NCBI GenBank assembly: GCA_963977065.1
Contig: CAXBNF010000013.1
Location: 1-64,000, forward strand
DNA from: Planktosalinus sp963977065
GTDB lineage: Bacteria; Bacteroidota; Bacteroidia; Flavobacteriales; Flavobacteriaceae
Direction of reading: 5' to 3'
Length of the DNA stretch: 64,000 nt
The notes beneath the pieces were generated by a model. That model worked only from the letters and a program-made list of their open reading frames with translations. It searched no databases and was not told the origin of the DNA. This document shows, one piece after another, positions 26,404 through 35,867 of the stretch; position 1 is the first letter of the stretch; the number at the start of each line of letters is the position of its first letter. The translations under genes were made by a program, and so were the position numbers.

Positions 26404-29025
26404 ATGAACTCAAAAGACATTAGAAACCACTTCTTAGAATTCTTCAAAGCCAAAGAACACACTATTGTCCCTTCAGCCCCCATGGTTATTAAGGATGACC
26501 CCACGTTAATGTTTACAAATGCAGGGATGAATCAGTTTAAGGAGTATTTTTTGGGGAATTCTATTCCCAAAAGTAGCCGAGTGGCTGATACCCAAAAGTG
26601 CTTACGGGTTTCCGGTAAACACAACGACTTAGAAGAAGTGGGTAGAGATACTTACCACCACACCATGTTTGAAATGTTGGGTAACTGGAGTTTTGGTGAT
26701 TACTTTAAGAAACAAGCTATTGAATGGGCGTGGGAACTTCTTACTGAAGTTTATAAAATCGATAAAAGCATCCTTTATGTCACCATTTTTGAAGGCGATA
26801 AAAAAGAAGGATTAGAAAGAGATACTGAAGCTTACAACCATTGGAAACAGTTTGTACCCGAAGAGCGCATCCTTAACGGAAACAAAAAAGATAATTTCTG
26901 GGAAATGGGCGATCAAGGTCCCTGTGGCCCTTGTTCTGAAATTCACGTCGATATCCGATCGGCTGAAGAGAAAGCCAAAGTTCCAGGTAAAGACCTGGTC
27001 AATAATGACCACCCACAAGTGGTAGAAATCTGGAACCTCGTGTTTATGCAATTCAACAGAAAGGCAGACGGTTCACTGGAAAAACTACCCGCTCAGCACG
27101 TTGATACCGGAATGGGTTTTGAGCGATTGTGTATGGTTTTACAGGGTGTAAAATCAAACTATGACACCGATGTTTTTACACCGCTTATCAAAAAAATTGA
27201 AAATATTACCGGCTCGACTTATGCAAATCCCGAAGTTTCGGGAGAAGAAACAGATATTGCCATTCGGGTGATTGCAGATCACGTTAGAGCAGTTTCTTTC
27301 TCCATTGCAGACGGTCAATTGCCCGGCAATACCGGGGCAGGATATGTGATAAGAAGAATTCTGCGTCGTGCCATTCGTTATGGCTTTACATTTCTGGAAA
27401 CCAAAGAACCTTTTATTTACAAACTGGTCGATACCTTAAGTGAGCAAATGGGAGCCGCTTTCCCGGAGCTTAAATCACAAAAACAGCTTATTTCACAAGT
27501 GATTCAAGAGGAAGAAAACTCCTTTTTACGCACTTTAGATCAAGGGTTACAACTTCTTGACAATATTATCGCTCAAGAGAAAACCAAAACAATTTCCGGA
27601 AAAAAAGCTTTTGAGTTGTATGATACTTTTGGATTCCCCATTGATTTAACCGCATTGATTTTAAGCGAAAGGGGCTATTCTTTAAATGAAAAAGAATTCA
27701 ATCAAGAGCTCCAAAAACAAAAAGACCGCTCTCGTGCCGCTTCTGAAGTAGCCACTGATGATTGGACGATACTCTCAGAATCCTCAAAACAACCATTTGT
27801 GGGCTATGACCAAACCGAAAACGAAGTAAAAATCACCCGCTATAGAAAAGTAGATTCCAAAAAAGACGGAAAACTTTATCAAATAGTTCTCGACAGTACC
27901 CCGTTTTACCCTGAAGGTGGTGGTCAAGTGGGAGACAAGGGAAAATTGATAAACCAAAGCGAAACAATTGATATCCTTGACACTAAAAAAGAAAACAATC
28001 TTATCCTTCATATCACTAAAAAACTTCCGGCAAATGTGAATGCTATTTTCACTGCAAAAGTAGATACAACGTTGAGAAACAAAACCGCAAAAAACCACAC
28101 AGCAACACACTTGCTGCACCAGGCGTTACGCGAAATTTTAGGTACTCACGTCGAGCAAAAAGGGTCTTTAGTTAGCCCCGATTATCTCAGATTTGATTTT
28201 TCTCACTTTGCCAAACTCACTCCTGACGAATTACAACAAGTTGAAGCTTTTGTCAATGACCGTGTTGAAGAACAATTACCACTAGACGAAAAACGAGACA
28301 TCACTTACAACCAAGCTATAGAAGAAGGCGCAATTGCGCTCTTTGGAGAAAAATATGGCGACACCGTGCGCGCCATTAAGTTTGGAAAAAGCATGGAACT
28401 CTGCGGAGGAATTCACGTAAAAAACACGGCGCACATTTGGCATTTTAAAATTACAAGTGAAGGAGCAATCGCTTCCGGAATACGCCGCATTGAAGCAATT
28501 ACCGGCGATGCAGTAAAAAAATATTTTGAAGAGCAAGAGTCCAACCTTTCCTTGATCAAAGAAACGCTTAAGAATCCGCAAGATTCATTGAAAGCGGTAA
28601 AAAGCTTACAAGAAGAAAACACCGAACTCAAAAAACAACTGGAGCAATTACTAAAAGAAAAAGCCAAAGGACTAAAAAGTGAATTGCAAAACGAACTTCA
28701 GGAAATCAATGGGGTTCAGTTTTTAGCAAAAAAAGTGGATCTCGATGCCAACGGTGCCAAAGACTTAGCGTATGAATTAGGGAATTTGGGATCAAATTTA
28801 TTCTTGCTTTTGGCAACAGCACAAGATGACAAACCTATGCTCACCTGCTACATTTCCAAAGAACTCGTTGCAGAAAAAGGATTGAATGCCGGGCAAATTG
28901 TTCGCGAATTGGGGAAATACATCCAAGGAGGCGGTGGCGGACAGCCGTTTTTTGCAACTGCCGGAGGGAAAAACCCTGCTGGAATTCCTGAAGCGCTTGA
29001 AAAAGCACAAAAATTTATAGTCTAA
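26404..29025 (+). CDS. alaS: Alanine--tRNA ligase
   Basis: An 873-aa class II synthetase. The catalytic core starts with RNHFLEFFKAKEHTIVPSAPM and has motif 2 (RVSGKHNDLEEVGRDTYHHTMFEMLGNWSFGDYF). The editing domain carries HTATHLLHQALREILG (HxxxH) and CGGIHVKNT. The C-Ala domain ends in GGGGGQPFFATAGGKNP. The length is normal. The gene is followed directly by the inverted repeat of the GxxExxY cassette (29027 onward). Confidence 0.98.
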   Translation: MNSKDIRNHFLEFFKAKEHTIVPSAPMVIKDDPTLMFTNAGMNQFKEYFLGNSIPKSSRVADTQKCLRVSGKHNDLEEVGRDTYHHTMFEMLGNWSFGDYFKKQAIEWAWELLTEVYKIDKSILYVTIFEGDKKEGLERDTEAYNHWKQFVPEERILNGNKKDNFWEMGDQGPCGPCSEIHVDIRSAEEKAKVPGKDLVNNDHPQVVEIWNLVFMQFNRKADGSLEKLPAQHVDTGMGFERLCMVLQGVKSNYDTDVFTPLIKKIENITGSTYANPEVSGEETDIAIRVIADHVRAVSFSIADGQLPGNTGAGYVIRRILRRAIRYGFTFLETKEPFIYKLVDTLSEQMGAAFPELKSQKQLISQVIQEEENSFLRTLDQGLQLLDNIIAQEKTKTISGKKAFELYDTFGFPIDLTALILSERGYSLNEKEFNQELQKQKDRSRAASEVATDDWTILSESSKQPFVGYDQTENEVKITRYRKVDSKKDGKLYQIVLDSTPFYPEGGGQVGDKGKLINQSETIDILDTKKENNLILHITKKLPANVNAIFTAKVDTTLRNKTAKNHTATHLLHQALREILGTHVEQKGSLVSPDYLRFDFSHFAKLTPDELQQVEAFVNDRVEEQLPLDEKRDITYNQAIEEGAIALFGEKYGDTVRAIKFGKSMELCGGIHVKNTAHIWHFKITSEGAIASGIRRIEAITGDAVKKYFEEQESNLSLIKETLKNPQDSLKAVKSLQEENTELKKQLEQLLKEKAKGLKSELQNELQEINGVQFLAKKVDLDANGAKDLAYELGNLGSNLFLLLATAQDDKPMLTCYISKELVAEKGLNAGQIVRELGKYIQGGGGGQPFFATAGGKNPAGIPEALEKAQKFIV

Positions 29026-29026
29026 A

Positions 29027-29490
29027 TTTCTCGCAAAGACGCAGAGACGCTAAGAAAAAATGAAATTATGACAGAAAATGAAATTTCAAAAGTAATTGTT
29101 GATGCTTCCTATAAAATTCATACACAATTAGGGCCAGGTCTTTTAGAATCTGTCTATGAAACGATTTTATATTTTGAACTAGTGTAACGGGGTTTTAAAG
29201 TAGAAAGACAAAAAGCCATTCCTGTATATTGGAACGAATTTAAAATGGAATTGGGTTTTAGAGCCGATTTGATTGTAGAAAATAAAGTAATAATTGAAAT
29301 TAAATCTGTTGACCAAATTGCGCAAGTTCATCCAAAACAATTACTTACTTATTTGAAGGTTTCTGGAATTAAGTTAGGACTATTGATTAATTTTAACGAG
29401 ACCCTAATTAAGAATGGAATTACACGGATTGCAAATAATTTATAAATTTAACACCAATCCAACTTTGCGCCTTTGCGCCTTTGCGAGAAA
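29027..29490. mobile_element. GxxExxY cassette with terminal inverted repeats
   Basis: The left end reads TCTCGCAAAGACGCAGAGAC (from 29030); the right end (29463-29490) in reverse complement reads TTTCTCGCAAAGGCGCAAAG. They are inverted copies of one repeat that brackets a GxxExxY gene remnant. The left end starts 2 bp after the alaS stop codon and the right end stops 4 bp before the GSCFA ATG, so the cassette fills the whole gap. The same repeat occurs without a gene at 58267-58325. Confidence 0.65.
29068..29445 (+). pseudogene. GxxExxY protein gene broken by a nonsense codon
   Basis: The frame from ATG 29068 reads a classic GxxExxY (PD-(D/E)XK-like) start: GPGLLESVYETILYFELV, then TAA at 29185-29187, then RGFKVERQKAIPVYWNEFKMELGFRADLIVENKVIIEIKSVDQIAQVHPKQLLTYLKV in the same frame to 29445. 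Family members usually have a lysine codon at the stop position (AAA to TAA would explain it). The nuclease-like core D...EIK is intact. Re-initiation at ATG 29245 could yield a 66-aa stub. Confidence 0.8.
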
Positions 29491-29493
29491 CCC

Positions 29494-30456
29494 ATGAAGT
29501 TATTTTCAAACATACCCATACCAAAAAGCAATCACCCTATCGATTACCATTCACAAATCATGGCATTTGGTTCTTGTTTTGCTGAAAATATGGGAGAAAA
29601 GTTTCATTACTATAAGTTTCAAAGCACCACCAATCCTTTCGGAATTTTATTCCATCCTTTGGCAATTGAGAAATTGATTTCTTTCGCTTTAAGCGAAAAA
29701 ACCTTCACACCAAAAGATGTTTTATTCCACAACGAGCGCTGGCATTGTTTTAATGCTCATTCCCAAATGAGTCATCCTGATAAAGAAGTGTTGTTGCAAA
29801 ACCTGAATGAGGCGCTTCAAATCACAAAACAAAACCTCACAAAAGCCAGCCATTGTATTATAACACTTGGTACAGCTTGGGTTTATAAACATATTGAGTC
29901 TAACCAAATTGTTGCCAATTGCCACAAAGTCCCACAAAAGCAATTTGAAAAACAACTGCTTTTGGTTTCAGAAATCGAAAAAAGTTTGGAAAGTATTGTT
30001 AAAAATATACAGGAAGTTAACCCAAATATCACTTTTATTTTTACCATTTCGCCGGTAAGGCATCTCAAAGATGGTTTTGTAGAAAACCAACAAAGCAAAG
30101 CACATTTAATTGTAGCTCTTCATAGTTTTTTAAATAAAGAAAGTCTCCAGAAGAGGGATTGGGGAGAATATTTTTCTGCTTATGAAATTATGATGGACGA
30201 ACTGCGCGATTACCGGTTTTATGCAGATGATATGATACATCCAAGCCAGTTGGCAATTGATATTATTTGGCAAAAATTTACAGAAGTCTATTTTACAAAA
30301 GCTACTTTTGAAATAATGAGTGAGGTAAAGAGCATTCAAAATGGATTACAACATAAGCCTTTTAACCCATCAAGTGAAGAGCACCAAAAATTTTTAAAAC
30401 AAGTAAATATTAAGATAAAAGCTTTACAAAAAAAGTTTCAGCACATTCAATTCTAG
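29494..30456 (+). CDS. GSCFA domain protein
   Basis: A 320-aa protein with the namesake motif FGSCFAENMGEKF near residue 27, a family related to GDSL/SGNH esterases, with the serine in GSCF and a late DMIHPSQLAIDIIW block supplying Asp and His. The start is ATG 29494. A longer frame from a TTG at 29473 would translate the cassette repeat (RLCEKP) and is rejected. The substrate is unknown. The next gene, 20 bp downstream, encodes a lipase-like hydrolase, so the two may act on related esters. Confidence 0.85.
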   Translation: MKLFSNIPIPKSNHPIDYHSQIMAFGSCFAENMGEKFHYYKFQSTTNPFGILFHPLAIEKLISFALSEKTFTPKDVLFHNERWHCFNAHSQMSHPDKEVLLQNLNEALQITKQNLTKASHCIITLGTAWVYKHIESNQIVANCHKVPQKQFEKQLLLVSEIEKSLESIVKNIQEVNPNITFIFTISPVRHLKDGFVENQQSKAHLIVALHSFLNKESLQKRDWGEYFSAYEIMMDELRDYRFYADDMIHPSQLAIDIIWQKFTEVYFTKATFEIMSEVKSIQNGLQHKPFNPSSEEHQKFLKQVNIKIKALQKKFQHIQF

Positions 30457-30476
30457 ACTTTTTCTATCTTTAGCTT

Positions 30477-31715
30477 ATGAAAATCAAAATAACCACTCTA
30501 TTATTTTTTTTATGTTTCTCTATTTTTTCACAAACTGAAGAGAAATACCCCATCGTTTTTGTTCACGGTATGCTGGGAAGTGGTGATACCTGGGTAAAGC
30601 CGGTTCAACAATTTATCAATCAAGGGTATCCTGAACATTATTTGGATATCCTCGACTGGAATACACTCACACCTCAAAGGAACTCTTCTTCAAGTCAACT
30701 GGATAGTATTATCAATCTACTCATACAACTTACCGGAAAACCCAAAGTCAATCTCGTGGGACATTCTGCGGGTGGTGGGCTGGTTTCCAATTTTATCTTA
30801 AGCGATTCTATAGCAGAAAAAGTAAATAAATTTGTCTTAGCGGGGAGTTATTTGCAGCAAATTTCAAAGGTGCCCACACTTAATTTGTATTCTGAAGATG
30901 ACTTGATTGTAAAAGGCTCAGATATTGATGGCGTTGAGAATGTGAAGCTACAAGGCTTAGATCATTATGAAATAGCAACAGATTCATTGGCTTTCGCCGA
31001 AATGTTTCGTTTTTTTCATAAAGAAAACCCCAAGCCGTTCCCAATTCCTGAAGCTACAAAAAAGGTAACCATCAGTGGGAAGGTTTTGGTGATGGGTGAA
31101 AACAGTGTTCCGGAAAACACAACCTTAACTATATTTCAGTTTGATCCTGAAACCGGAAAAAGATTAAAAAACGAGCCACTTGCCGTTAGAGAAATTTCAA
31201 AAGATGGAAGATGGCTTCCCCTTGAGGCAGATTCAAAAAGTTATTTAGAGTTTGTTGTTACCTCTGGAAAAGGGAGAGCTGTTCATTATTTTAGAGAACC
31301 TTTTTCAGTCTCAAATCATTTGGTTTATTTAAGAACGTTACCCACAACCGGTATGGCGGGGATGTTGTTTTCAGGGTTGCCAAATAATGATGAAGAATCT
31401 GTTTTGGTTATTTTTAGTGCAAACAGAGCTATCATAAGTGGCAGAGATTTTCTTTCACTTAACAATGTTGAACTAAGCACTCCAGAACTGGCTTCAGCAC
31501 AAAAAACCGCAATCGCTCATTTTATTTATGATGATAAAACAGACCGCGTTTCTTCTAATACCCCTATTCAGCTTTTTGGGATGATGCCCTTTATGAGTGG
31601 AGCAGATGTGTGGTTGGAAATTGATAAACCCATTGTGTTGACTTACCAAAATAGATCAATTACAATTCCATCATTACCGAGTTCAAAATCTATACTCGTT
31701 GCAGTTTTTGAATAA
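30477..31715 (+). CDS. Secreted alpha/beta hydrolase, lipase-like
   Basis: A 412-aa protein with a signal peptide (MKIKITTLLFFLCFSIFSQ). The hydrolase core has an oxyanion-type HGMLGSGDTW and the nucleophile elbow GHSAGGG (GxSxG, about residue 98), with Asp/His candidates in LNLYSEDDLIV and LDHYEI. A beta-rich C-terminal half from about residue 200 (VTISGKVLVMGENSVPENTTLTIFQF) resembles an Ig-like accessory domain. It is probably a periplasmic or surface lipase/esterase, transcribed with the GSCFA gene. Confidence 0.8.
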   Translation: MKIKITTLLFFLCFSIFSQTEEKYPIVFVHGMLGSGDTWVKPVQQFINQGYPEHYLDILDWNTLTPQRNSSSSQLDSIINLLIQLTGKPKVNLVGHSAGGGLVSNFILSDSIAEKVNKFVLAGSYLQQISKVPTLNLYSEDDLIVKGSDIDGVENVKLQGLDHYEIATDSLAFAEMFRFFHKENPKPFPIPEATKKVTISGKVLVMGENSVPENTTLTIFQFDPETGKRLKNEPLAVREISKDGRWLPLEADSKSYLEFVVTSGKGRAVHYFREPFSVSNHLVYLRTLPTTGMAGMLFSGLPNNDEESVLVIFSANRAIISGRDFLSLNNVELSTPELASAQKTAIAHFIYDDKTDRVSSNTPIQLFGMMPFMSGADVWLEIDKPIVLTYQNRSITIPSLPSSKSILVAVFE

Positions 31716-31736
31716 AACAATTAAGAAAATCAAAAT

Positions 31737-31784
31737 ATAGGGCAACTGCCTTATTGGATTGAAATGCTTCATCTTTCATCTTTG
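31737..31784 (+). promoter_or_regulatory. 18-bp dyad (copy 1) and -7 box upstream of lipoprotein genes
   Basis: The dyad at 31737-31754 matches ATAAGGCAATTGCCTTAT at 16 of 18 positions. A -7-like box CATCTTTG is at 31777-31784, 31.5 bp from the dyad centre. Same layout as copies 3 and 4. Confidence 0.55.
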
Positions 31785-31805
31785 TATCAACAAAATAACT
31801 AAAAG

Positions 31806-32252
31806 ATGAAACAGCTTTTTTTTACACTTTCAATTCTTGGAGTTTTACTATTTACAGCCTGTAGTAGCGATGATGACAACAAAAACAATAGTTCTTGTGA
31901 CACAACCTGTTCAGTACCTGTTGCCTCGAGTGAATTTCCTGCAACTGTTCCTGCTGGTATCGTTGGAACATACACACTCACTTACACTGAAATTAACCCC
32001 GGAGGGCCTTTTTCTGATGGCGACATCGCTGAGTTTGAATTGACTTCAGACAATAAACTTATAGTGACTTTTGGTTCTGAATGTGTGACCATTGAAAACC
32101 CCATTCTTTTTGCAGAAGGAACTACTGAATCAAACTTTAGGGACAACTGTGTTTTTAATGCTTTGTTTGGGGCTTCAGATGACGTAAATGGAGATTTTAA
32201 CGAAATCAATGTGGGGACACTTGAATTTCAATTCTTAGGACAATTCAAATAA
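31806..32252 (+). CDS. Small lipoprotein
   Basis: A 148-aa lipoprotein with lipobox LFTAC followed by SSDDDNKN. Mature residues include two CxxxC-like cysteines early (SSCDTTCS) and two more later (ECVTIE, DNCVFNA), possible disulfides. No enzyme motif. Preceded by dyad copy 1 and followed at 46 bp by another lipoprotein gene, so both may answer to the nearby two-component system. Confidence 0.75.
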   Translation: MKQLFFTLSILGVLLFTACSSDDDNKNNSSCDTTCSVPVASSEFPATVPAGIVGTYTLTYTEINPGGPFSDGDIAEFELTSDNKLIVTFGSECVTIENPILFAEGTTESNFRDNCVFNALFGASDDVNGDFNEINVGTLEFQFLGQFK

Positions 32253-32298
32253 ACTAAACCAACTAATATTAAAACAATAACTTAAAAACCAATTAATT

Positions 32299-32814
32299 AT
32301 GAAAACAATGAAAAACACAATGTATATGATGCTAATTGCTTTAGCATTAGTTTTTACAGCTACGTCATGCAGTAAAGATGATGATGGTGGCGATGGCGGT
32401 GATGCAGCAGCCGGAACAGTAAAAGCAAAAGTTGATGGGGCGAACTTTACAAGTGCAAGCCAAACTACAAATGCAACGTTGGTAAATTCCGGCGGGACAT
32501 CTACTTTATCAATTTTTGGTTCAGATTTGAACGGTAAGACAATCACCTTAGGTATAAATGGTAGTTATGATGGAGTAGGAACATATAATATTGGAGGTGG
32601 AGCTAATGTCTTTGTGAATGCGACTTATTCTGAAGCAAGTACTTCTGGTGTTACAGCCTGGCAAGCACCTTTTGATGACACTGTTGCGGGTGAAATTAAC
32701 ATCTCAGAATCCTCTGACACTAAGGTTGTGGGAACATTTAATTTTACTGCTAAAACCTCTGATGGTAGTAGTACAAAAGTCATTACTGAAGGTTCATTTA
32801 ATGTAGATTTCTAA
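32299..32814 (+). CDS. Lipoprotein of the DUF6252-like type
   Basis: A 171-aa lipoprotein (MKNTMYMMLIALALVFTATSC within the first 30 residues, then SKDDDGGDGG). The mature part (VKAKVDGANFTSAS...LSIFGSDLNGKTITLGING...GEINISE) is a beta-sandwich resembling DUF6252 proteins of Bacteroidota. Function unknown. A strong terminator follows at 32832-32868. An internal ATG (MKNT) is an alternative start. Confidence 0.75.
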   Translation: MKTMKNTMYMMLIALALVFTATSCSKDDDGGDGGDAAAGTVKAKVDGANFTSASQTTNATLVNSGGTSTLSIFGSDLNGKTITLGINGSYDGVGTYNIGGGANVFVNATYSEASTSGVTAWQAPFDDTVAGEINISESSDTKVVGTFNFTAKTSDGSSTKVITEGSFNVDF

Positions 32815-32831
32815 TAAGGATTGTAATTAGC

Positions 32832-32868
32832 AAAAAGCCGAAAACTACTTTTAGTTTTCGGCTTTTTT
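32832..32868 (+). terminator. Strong intrinsic terminator
   Basis: AAGCCGAAAACT/AGTTTTCGGCTT stem, 6-nt loop, then a T-run. It ends the two-lipoprotein transcript; dyad copy 2 begins 9 bp later. Confidence 0.85.
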
Positions 32869-32876
32869 GTTTCAAT

Positions 32877-32894
32877 ATAAGTCAATTGCCTTAT
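32877..32894 (+). promoter_or_regulatory. 18-bp dyad (copy 2) upstream of the PQQ-propeller gene
   Basis: ATAAGTCAATTGCCTTAT matches ATAAGGCAATTGCCTTAT at 17 of 18 positions, the best copy. A weak -7-like stretch (TCAATTTA at 32916) is about 30.5 bp from the dyad centre. Confidence 0.55.
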
Positions 32895-32985
32895 TGATTG
32901 TAGATTATAAGTTTCTCAATTTAGTACCTGAATTGAAACAAAGAAAAACCAAACAATAACTATTAATAATCAATACAGTGTCATT

Positions 32986-34860
32986 ATGAAAAATTTAAGT
33001 CTTTTAATTGCTTTCTGCTGCTACACGTTATTTTCTGTAACTGTTTTAGCACAAAAAACAACACCCACCTTTACATATGATGCGGGTGGTAAAATAGATG
33101 AAATGATGATAACCGAGTCTGGCATTCTCGTTGCCACTACCTCAAATGGACTGGTTTGTGTAAAACCCAACAAAAGTGACTTGCATTTTAAGTTTACCGA
33201 TTTTGGAAAAATTAAACCGGAAGAGTATTATTTTGTTCCCAATTCACCTTACATCGTTTTAGCTCAAGGCGGATTTATGAGTTCTAAAAAAGCAGTTTTA
33301 GATTATGTGTCTGGAAAAGTGCTTTTTAATTCTACAACAGATGACTGGAAACAAATTTATTCAGAAACGATTGCGATTCCGCAAAACAAGCTTATTGTAA
33401 GTGGTCTTCAAAAAAGTGGCGGTATGGCCGAGAACAACACACCAAAAATAGCCGTTTATGACTTAGCTACCGGTAAACTCGACTTTTCATTCTTTATGTT
33501 CAAACCCGGCAAAGTTACTTCAGCAAACTGGTCTGTTACCGGAGAAGTTCTTCTATTGAAGGATCGCATGCTCATTCCAACATCAAGAGGAGTTGTCGCC
33601 AAATCCTTTAAAGGCGATGATATTTGGGAAAATAATGTAAAAAATATTTCCTGGATGGTAGCAGATGAAAGTGAAAAAGAAATTTATGGCTTTCAACTTT
33701 CAACAAGCGGGAAAAACACTGAAATAATTAAAATCAATCCAGCATCAGGTGCTGAAATTTGGGAGAAAGCCGCAAAAGTTCAAGGGAGTGTTTCTAATTT
33801 TGAAATTTTACCTCAAGGATTGGCAATTGTTAGCAACAAGAGCAGTGGAGGCGCATCTGGTTTGAATAAATTAATGGCTCAAAAGGATGAGTCTGAAATT
33901 GGGTTCATAAGTGCTCAAACCGGTGCAGATCTATGGGAAAAAGCTCCAAAAACAAAAGGCTATGTTCAACATTTCTATGTGATGGAAGATGGTATTTTGT
34001 TTGGTATTCAAGAAGGCGGAATCAATAAAATTTCATTTGAAGGAACGACATTATTCAAAAAACCACTTAGTACCGGTGAGAATATTCATGTGATGGCCAA
34101 GACACCTCAGGGATTAATTTACATAACCGAAGAAGACGCTAATATTGTGAACCTTACAACAGGTGAAACCGTCTGGAAAAAACCTTTAAAATTCAAGCGT
34201 ACTAATGGAGTTGAGTCCACCTATGATGGTTCAAACAAAAAATACTTAATAGCAACAGATAGCGAGATTATTGCTGTTGATGAGAATACTGGGGATTTTA
34301 GTTCTTTAACATCTTTAAAATTTCAGGAAAAGGAAGGACCCACCAGCATGGAGATGAGAGAAGGGGGTGTATTTGTGGGGTCAAGTCAAAATATGTTTAA
34401 AATAGACCCTCAAGGAAATGAAGTTTATAACGCATATTTCAAGTCACCGGGCATAAGTACCTTTGGTAAGATAGCAATGGGTGTATTGGCTGTAGCAAGT
34501 ACTGCGATGGCTGCGCACCAAGCTGCTGTTGCAGGAGCGAATAAAAATACCCTAGGTCAATACAATGATTATGGTGCTCAGGCAAATAGAAATGCAGATA
34601 TGTTTGCCTCTATTGGCTCAGCGTCTTTTAACGAAATGGCAAAACGATTTAGAGCAACTACAGAAACCCGGGATTCACAGTTTATATTGACCAAAACAGA
34701 TAATGGCGTGGGTCTTGTAAAAGTTAATAAAGATACTGGTAATGTTGAAAAAGAAGTAGTGTTAAACGATAAAAAGCCGGTTTATGAAGTCGATGAAATA
34801 GAAGGACTTCTATATTACATCAATAAAAATAATATTGAGGCTTTTTCACTCAATCAATAA
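32986..34860 (+). CDS. Secreted PQQ-like beta-propeller protein
   Basis: A 624-aa protein with a signal peptide (to LAQ, residue ~22). Several PQQ/BamB-type propeller repeats are visible (GAEIWEKAAKV, GADLWEKAPKT, GETVWKKPLKF). A hydrophobic insertion at about residues 493-520 (ISTFGKIAMGVLAVASTAMAAHQAAVAGA) interrupts the propeller and might insert into a membrane. No enzyme motif. Preceded by dyad copy 2 and closed by a bidirectional terminator. A periplasmic scaffold or sensor role is plausible but unproven. Confidence 0.75.
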   Translation: MKNLSLLIAFCCYTLFSVTVLAQKTTPTFTYDAGGKIDEMMITESGILVATTSNGLVCVKPNKSDLHFKFTDFGKIKPEEYYFVPNSPYIVLAQGGFMSSKKAVLDYVSGKVLFNSTTDDWKQIYSETIAIPQNKLIVSGLQKSGGMAENNTPKIAVYDLATGKLDFSFFMFKPGKVTSANWSVTGEVLLLKDRMLIPTSRGVVAKSFKGDDIWENNVKNISWMVADESEKEIYGFQLSTSGKNTEIIKINPASGAEIWEKAAKVQGSVSNFEILPQGLAIVSNKSSGGASGLNKLMAQKDESEIGFISAQTGADLWEKAPKTKGYVQHFYVMEDGILFGIQEGGINKISFEGTTLFKKPLSTGENIHVMAKTPQGLIYITEEDANIVNLTTGETVWKKPLKFKRTNGVESTYDGSNKKYLIATDSEIIAVDENTGDFSSLTSLKFQEKEGPTSMEMREGGVFVGSSQNMFKIDPQGNEVYNAYFKSPGISTFGKIAMGVLAVASTAMAAHQAAVAGANKNTLGQYNDYGAQANRNADMFASIGSASFNEMAKRFRATTETRDSQFILTKTDNGVGLVKVNKDTGNVEKEVVLNDKKPVYEVDEIEGLLYYINKNNIEAFSLNQ

Positions 34861-34910
34861 ATTTGACAATTTTATTTACCTAAAATTATGGGGATGATTT
34901 TAGGATAAAA

Positions 34911-34935
34911 AAACCCCGGAAAAATTCCGGGGTTT
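34911..34935. terminator. Bidirectional terminator
   Basis: A perfect 11-bp stem AAACCCCGGAA/TTCCGGGGTTT with a 3-nt loop between convergent genes ending at 34860 and 34949. Confidence 0.85.
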
Positions 34936-34948
34936 ATTTTTTATAAAA

Positions 34949-35221
34949 CTAGTTGATTTGCTTGCTGGTGATTATTTTTAAATCTAAAATATCTCCTTTA
35001 CTAAAAGCTGCAATCATTTTTTTTGCGTGAGCTTCAGAGGTTGACACTCCTTTTGCTTTTCCGTTTTGAGTAGTAATTTCCCAGGTGTAGATGCGTGTCT
35101 GCTTTTTGTCATCTTTTATTAGAGAGATTTCTTTACCGTTAACAATGGGTTGATTGTTTTCGGCTTTTAAGCTTAAAGCAAACATTAATAAAAGTGCTGA
35201 TGTAACAAAAATTGTTTTCAT
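34949..35221 (-). CDS. Small secreted protein
   Basis: A 90-aa protein with a signal peptide (MKTIFVTSALLLMFALSLKA). The mature ~70 residues are beta-rich and basic (DKKQTRIYTWEITTQNGKAKGVSTSEAHAKKMI). I do not recognise a family. It diverges from the small membrane protein at 35416 across a region containing dyad copy 3. Confidence 0.65.
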   Translation of the reverse strand: MKTIFVTSALLLMFALSLKAENNQPIVNGKEISLIKDDKKQTRIYTWEITTQNGKAKGVSTSEAHAKKMIAAFSKGDILDLKIITSKQIN

Positions 35222-35333
35222 AATTGATTGGTTTTTAAAATTTTATTGTGCAAACATACAGCACTTCCATTTTTTTAAGATTGGTGAATATATTGTTGGA
35301 GTATTTGGATTGATAAATGGTTTTTTGGGGCAT

Positions 35334-35381
35334 ATAGGTCAATTGCCTTATACCATTTGATACTGTAAAAGCTTAATTTTG
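35334..35381 (+). promoter_or_regulatory. 18-bp dyad (copy 3) and -7 box
   Basis: ATAGGTCAATTGCCTTAT (35334-35351, 16 of 18 positions) lies 31.5 bp (centre to box start) from a perfect -7 box TAATTTTG (35374-35381) directed at the gene at 35416. Confidence 0.6.
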
Positions 35382-35415
35382 AGATTACTTTAAACAACTT
35401 TTACTTTTTGTCTGT

Positions 35416-35754
35416 ATGTGGATTACAATAGGCCTTTTATTAATTTCGTTTGATCTAAAACTCATTACTAGTCCGGAGCAACTCGTTTTTGTATTTGTTA
35501 TTCTTTTTATTGTACTTACTTTTTATTTAATAATCAAAGTGTATTTAACGATTCAAAATCAAAAAATTATCCATCAAATAATGATAGATAGATATCTTAA
35601 AATGGTCATTAATTTAAATGCGAAATTTGAAAAAGAAAGTTTAAATGAAACAAGTTTTAACTTAAAACAGAAGGCTTTAATAAAGGATATTTTTGAAGTT
35701 AAAAATCAATGTATATCCTTAAAACTAGTTATGAACTCTTTGATAGACAGATAA
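35416..35754 (+). CDS. Small membrane protein with coiled-coil tail
   Basis: A 112-aa protein. Two hydrophobic stretches near the N-terminus (MWITIGLLLISF and LVFVFVILFIVLTFYLIIKVYL), then a charged helical tail (KEKFEKES...NLKQKALIKDIFEVKNQ type). Unrecognised. It lies behind dyad copy 3 and just upstream of the two histidine kinases, so it may be an accessory to that signalling system. Confidence 0.6.
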   Translation: MWITIGLLLISFDLKLITSPEQLVFVFVILFIVLTFYLIIKVYLTIQNQKIIHQIMIDRYLKMVINLNAKFEKESLNETSFNLKQKALIKDIFEVKNQCISLKLVMNSLIDR

Positions 35755-35867
35755 TGGTTGTCATTTATTTTAATTTAAAAAAAGAGAGCTTATAAAAAGA
35801 AAATTAAGTCTGTTACTTTTTTACTAAATTTATAACAAACTAAAAGGTAGCCAGCCATTTTCATCAA

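Noticed and set aside
27314..27330. GTCAATTGCCCGGC in alaS, similar to the two-component dyad
   Set aside because: It lies in conserved coding sequence, matches only one half, and has no promoter context.
29473..29493. TTG-started extension of the GSCFA gene (MRLCEKP)
   Set aside because: It is translated from the right terminal repeat of the GxxExxY cassette.
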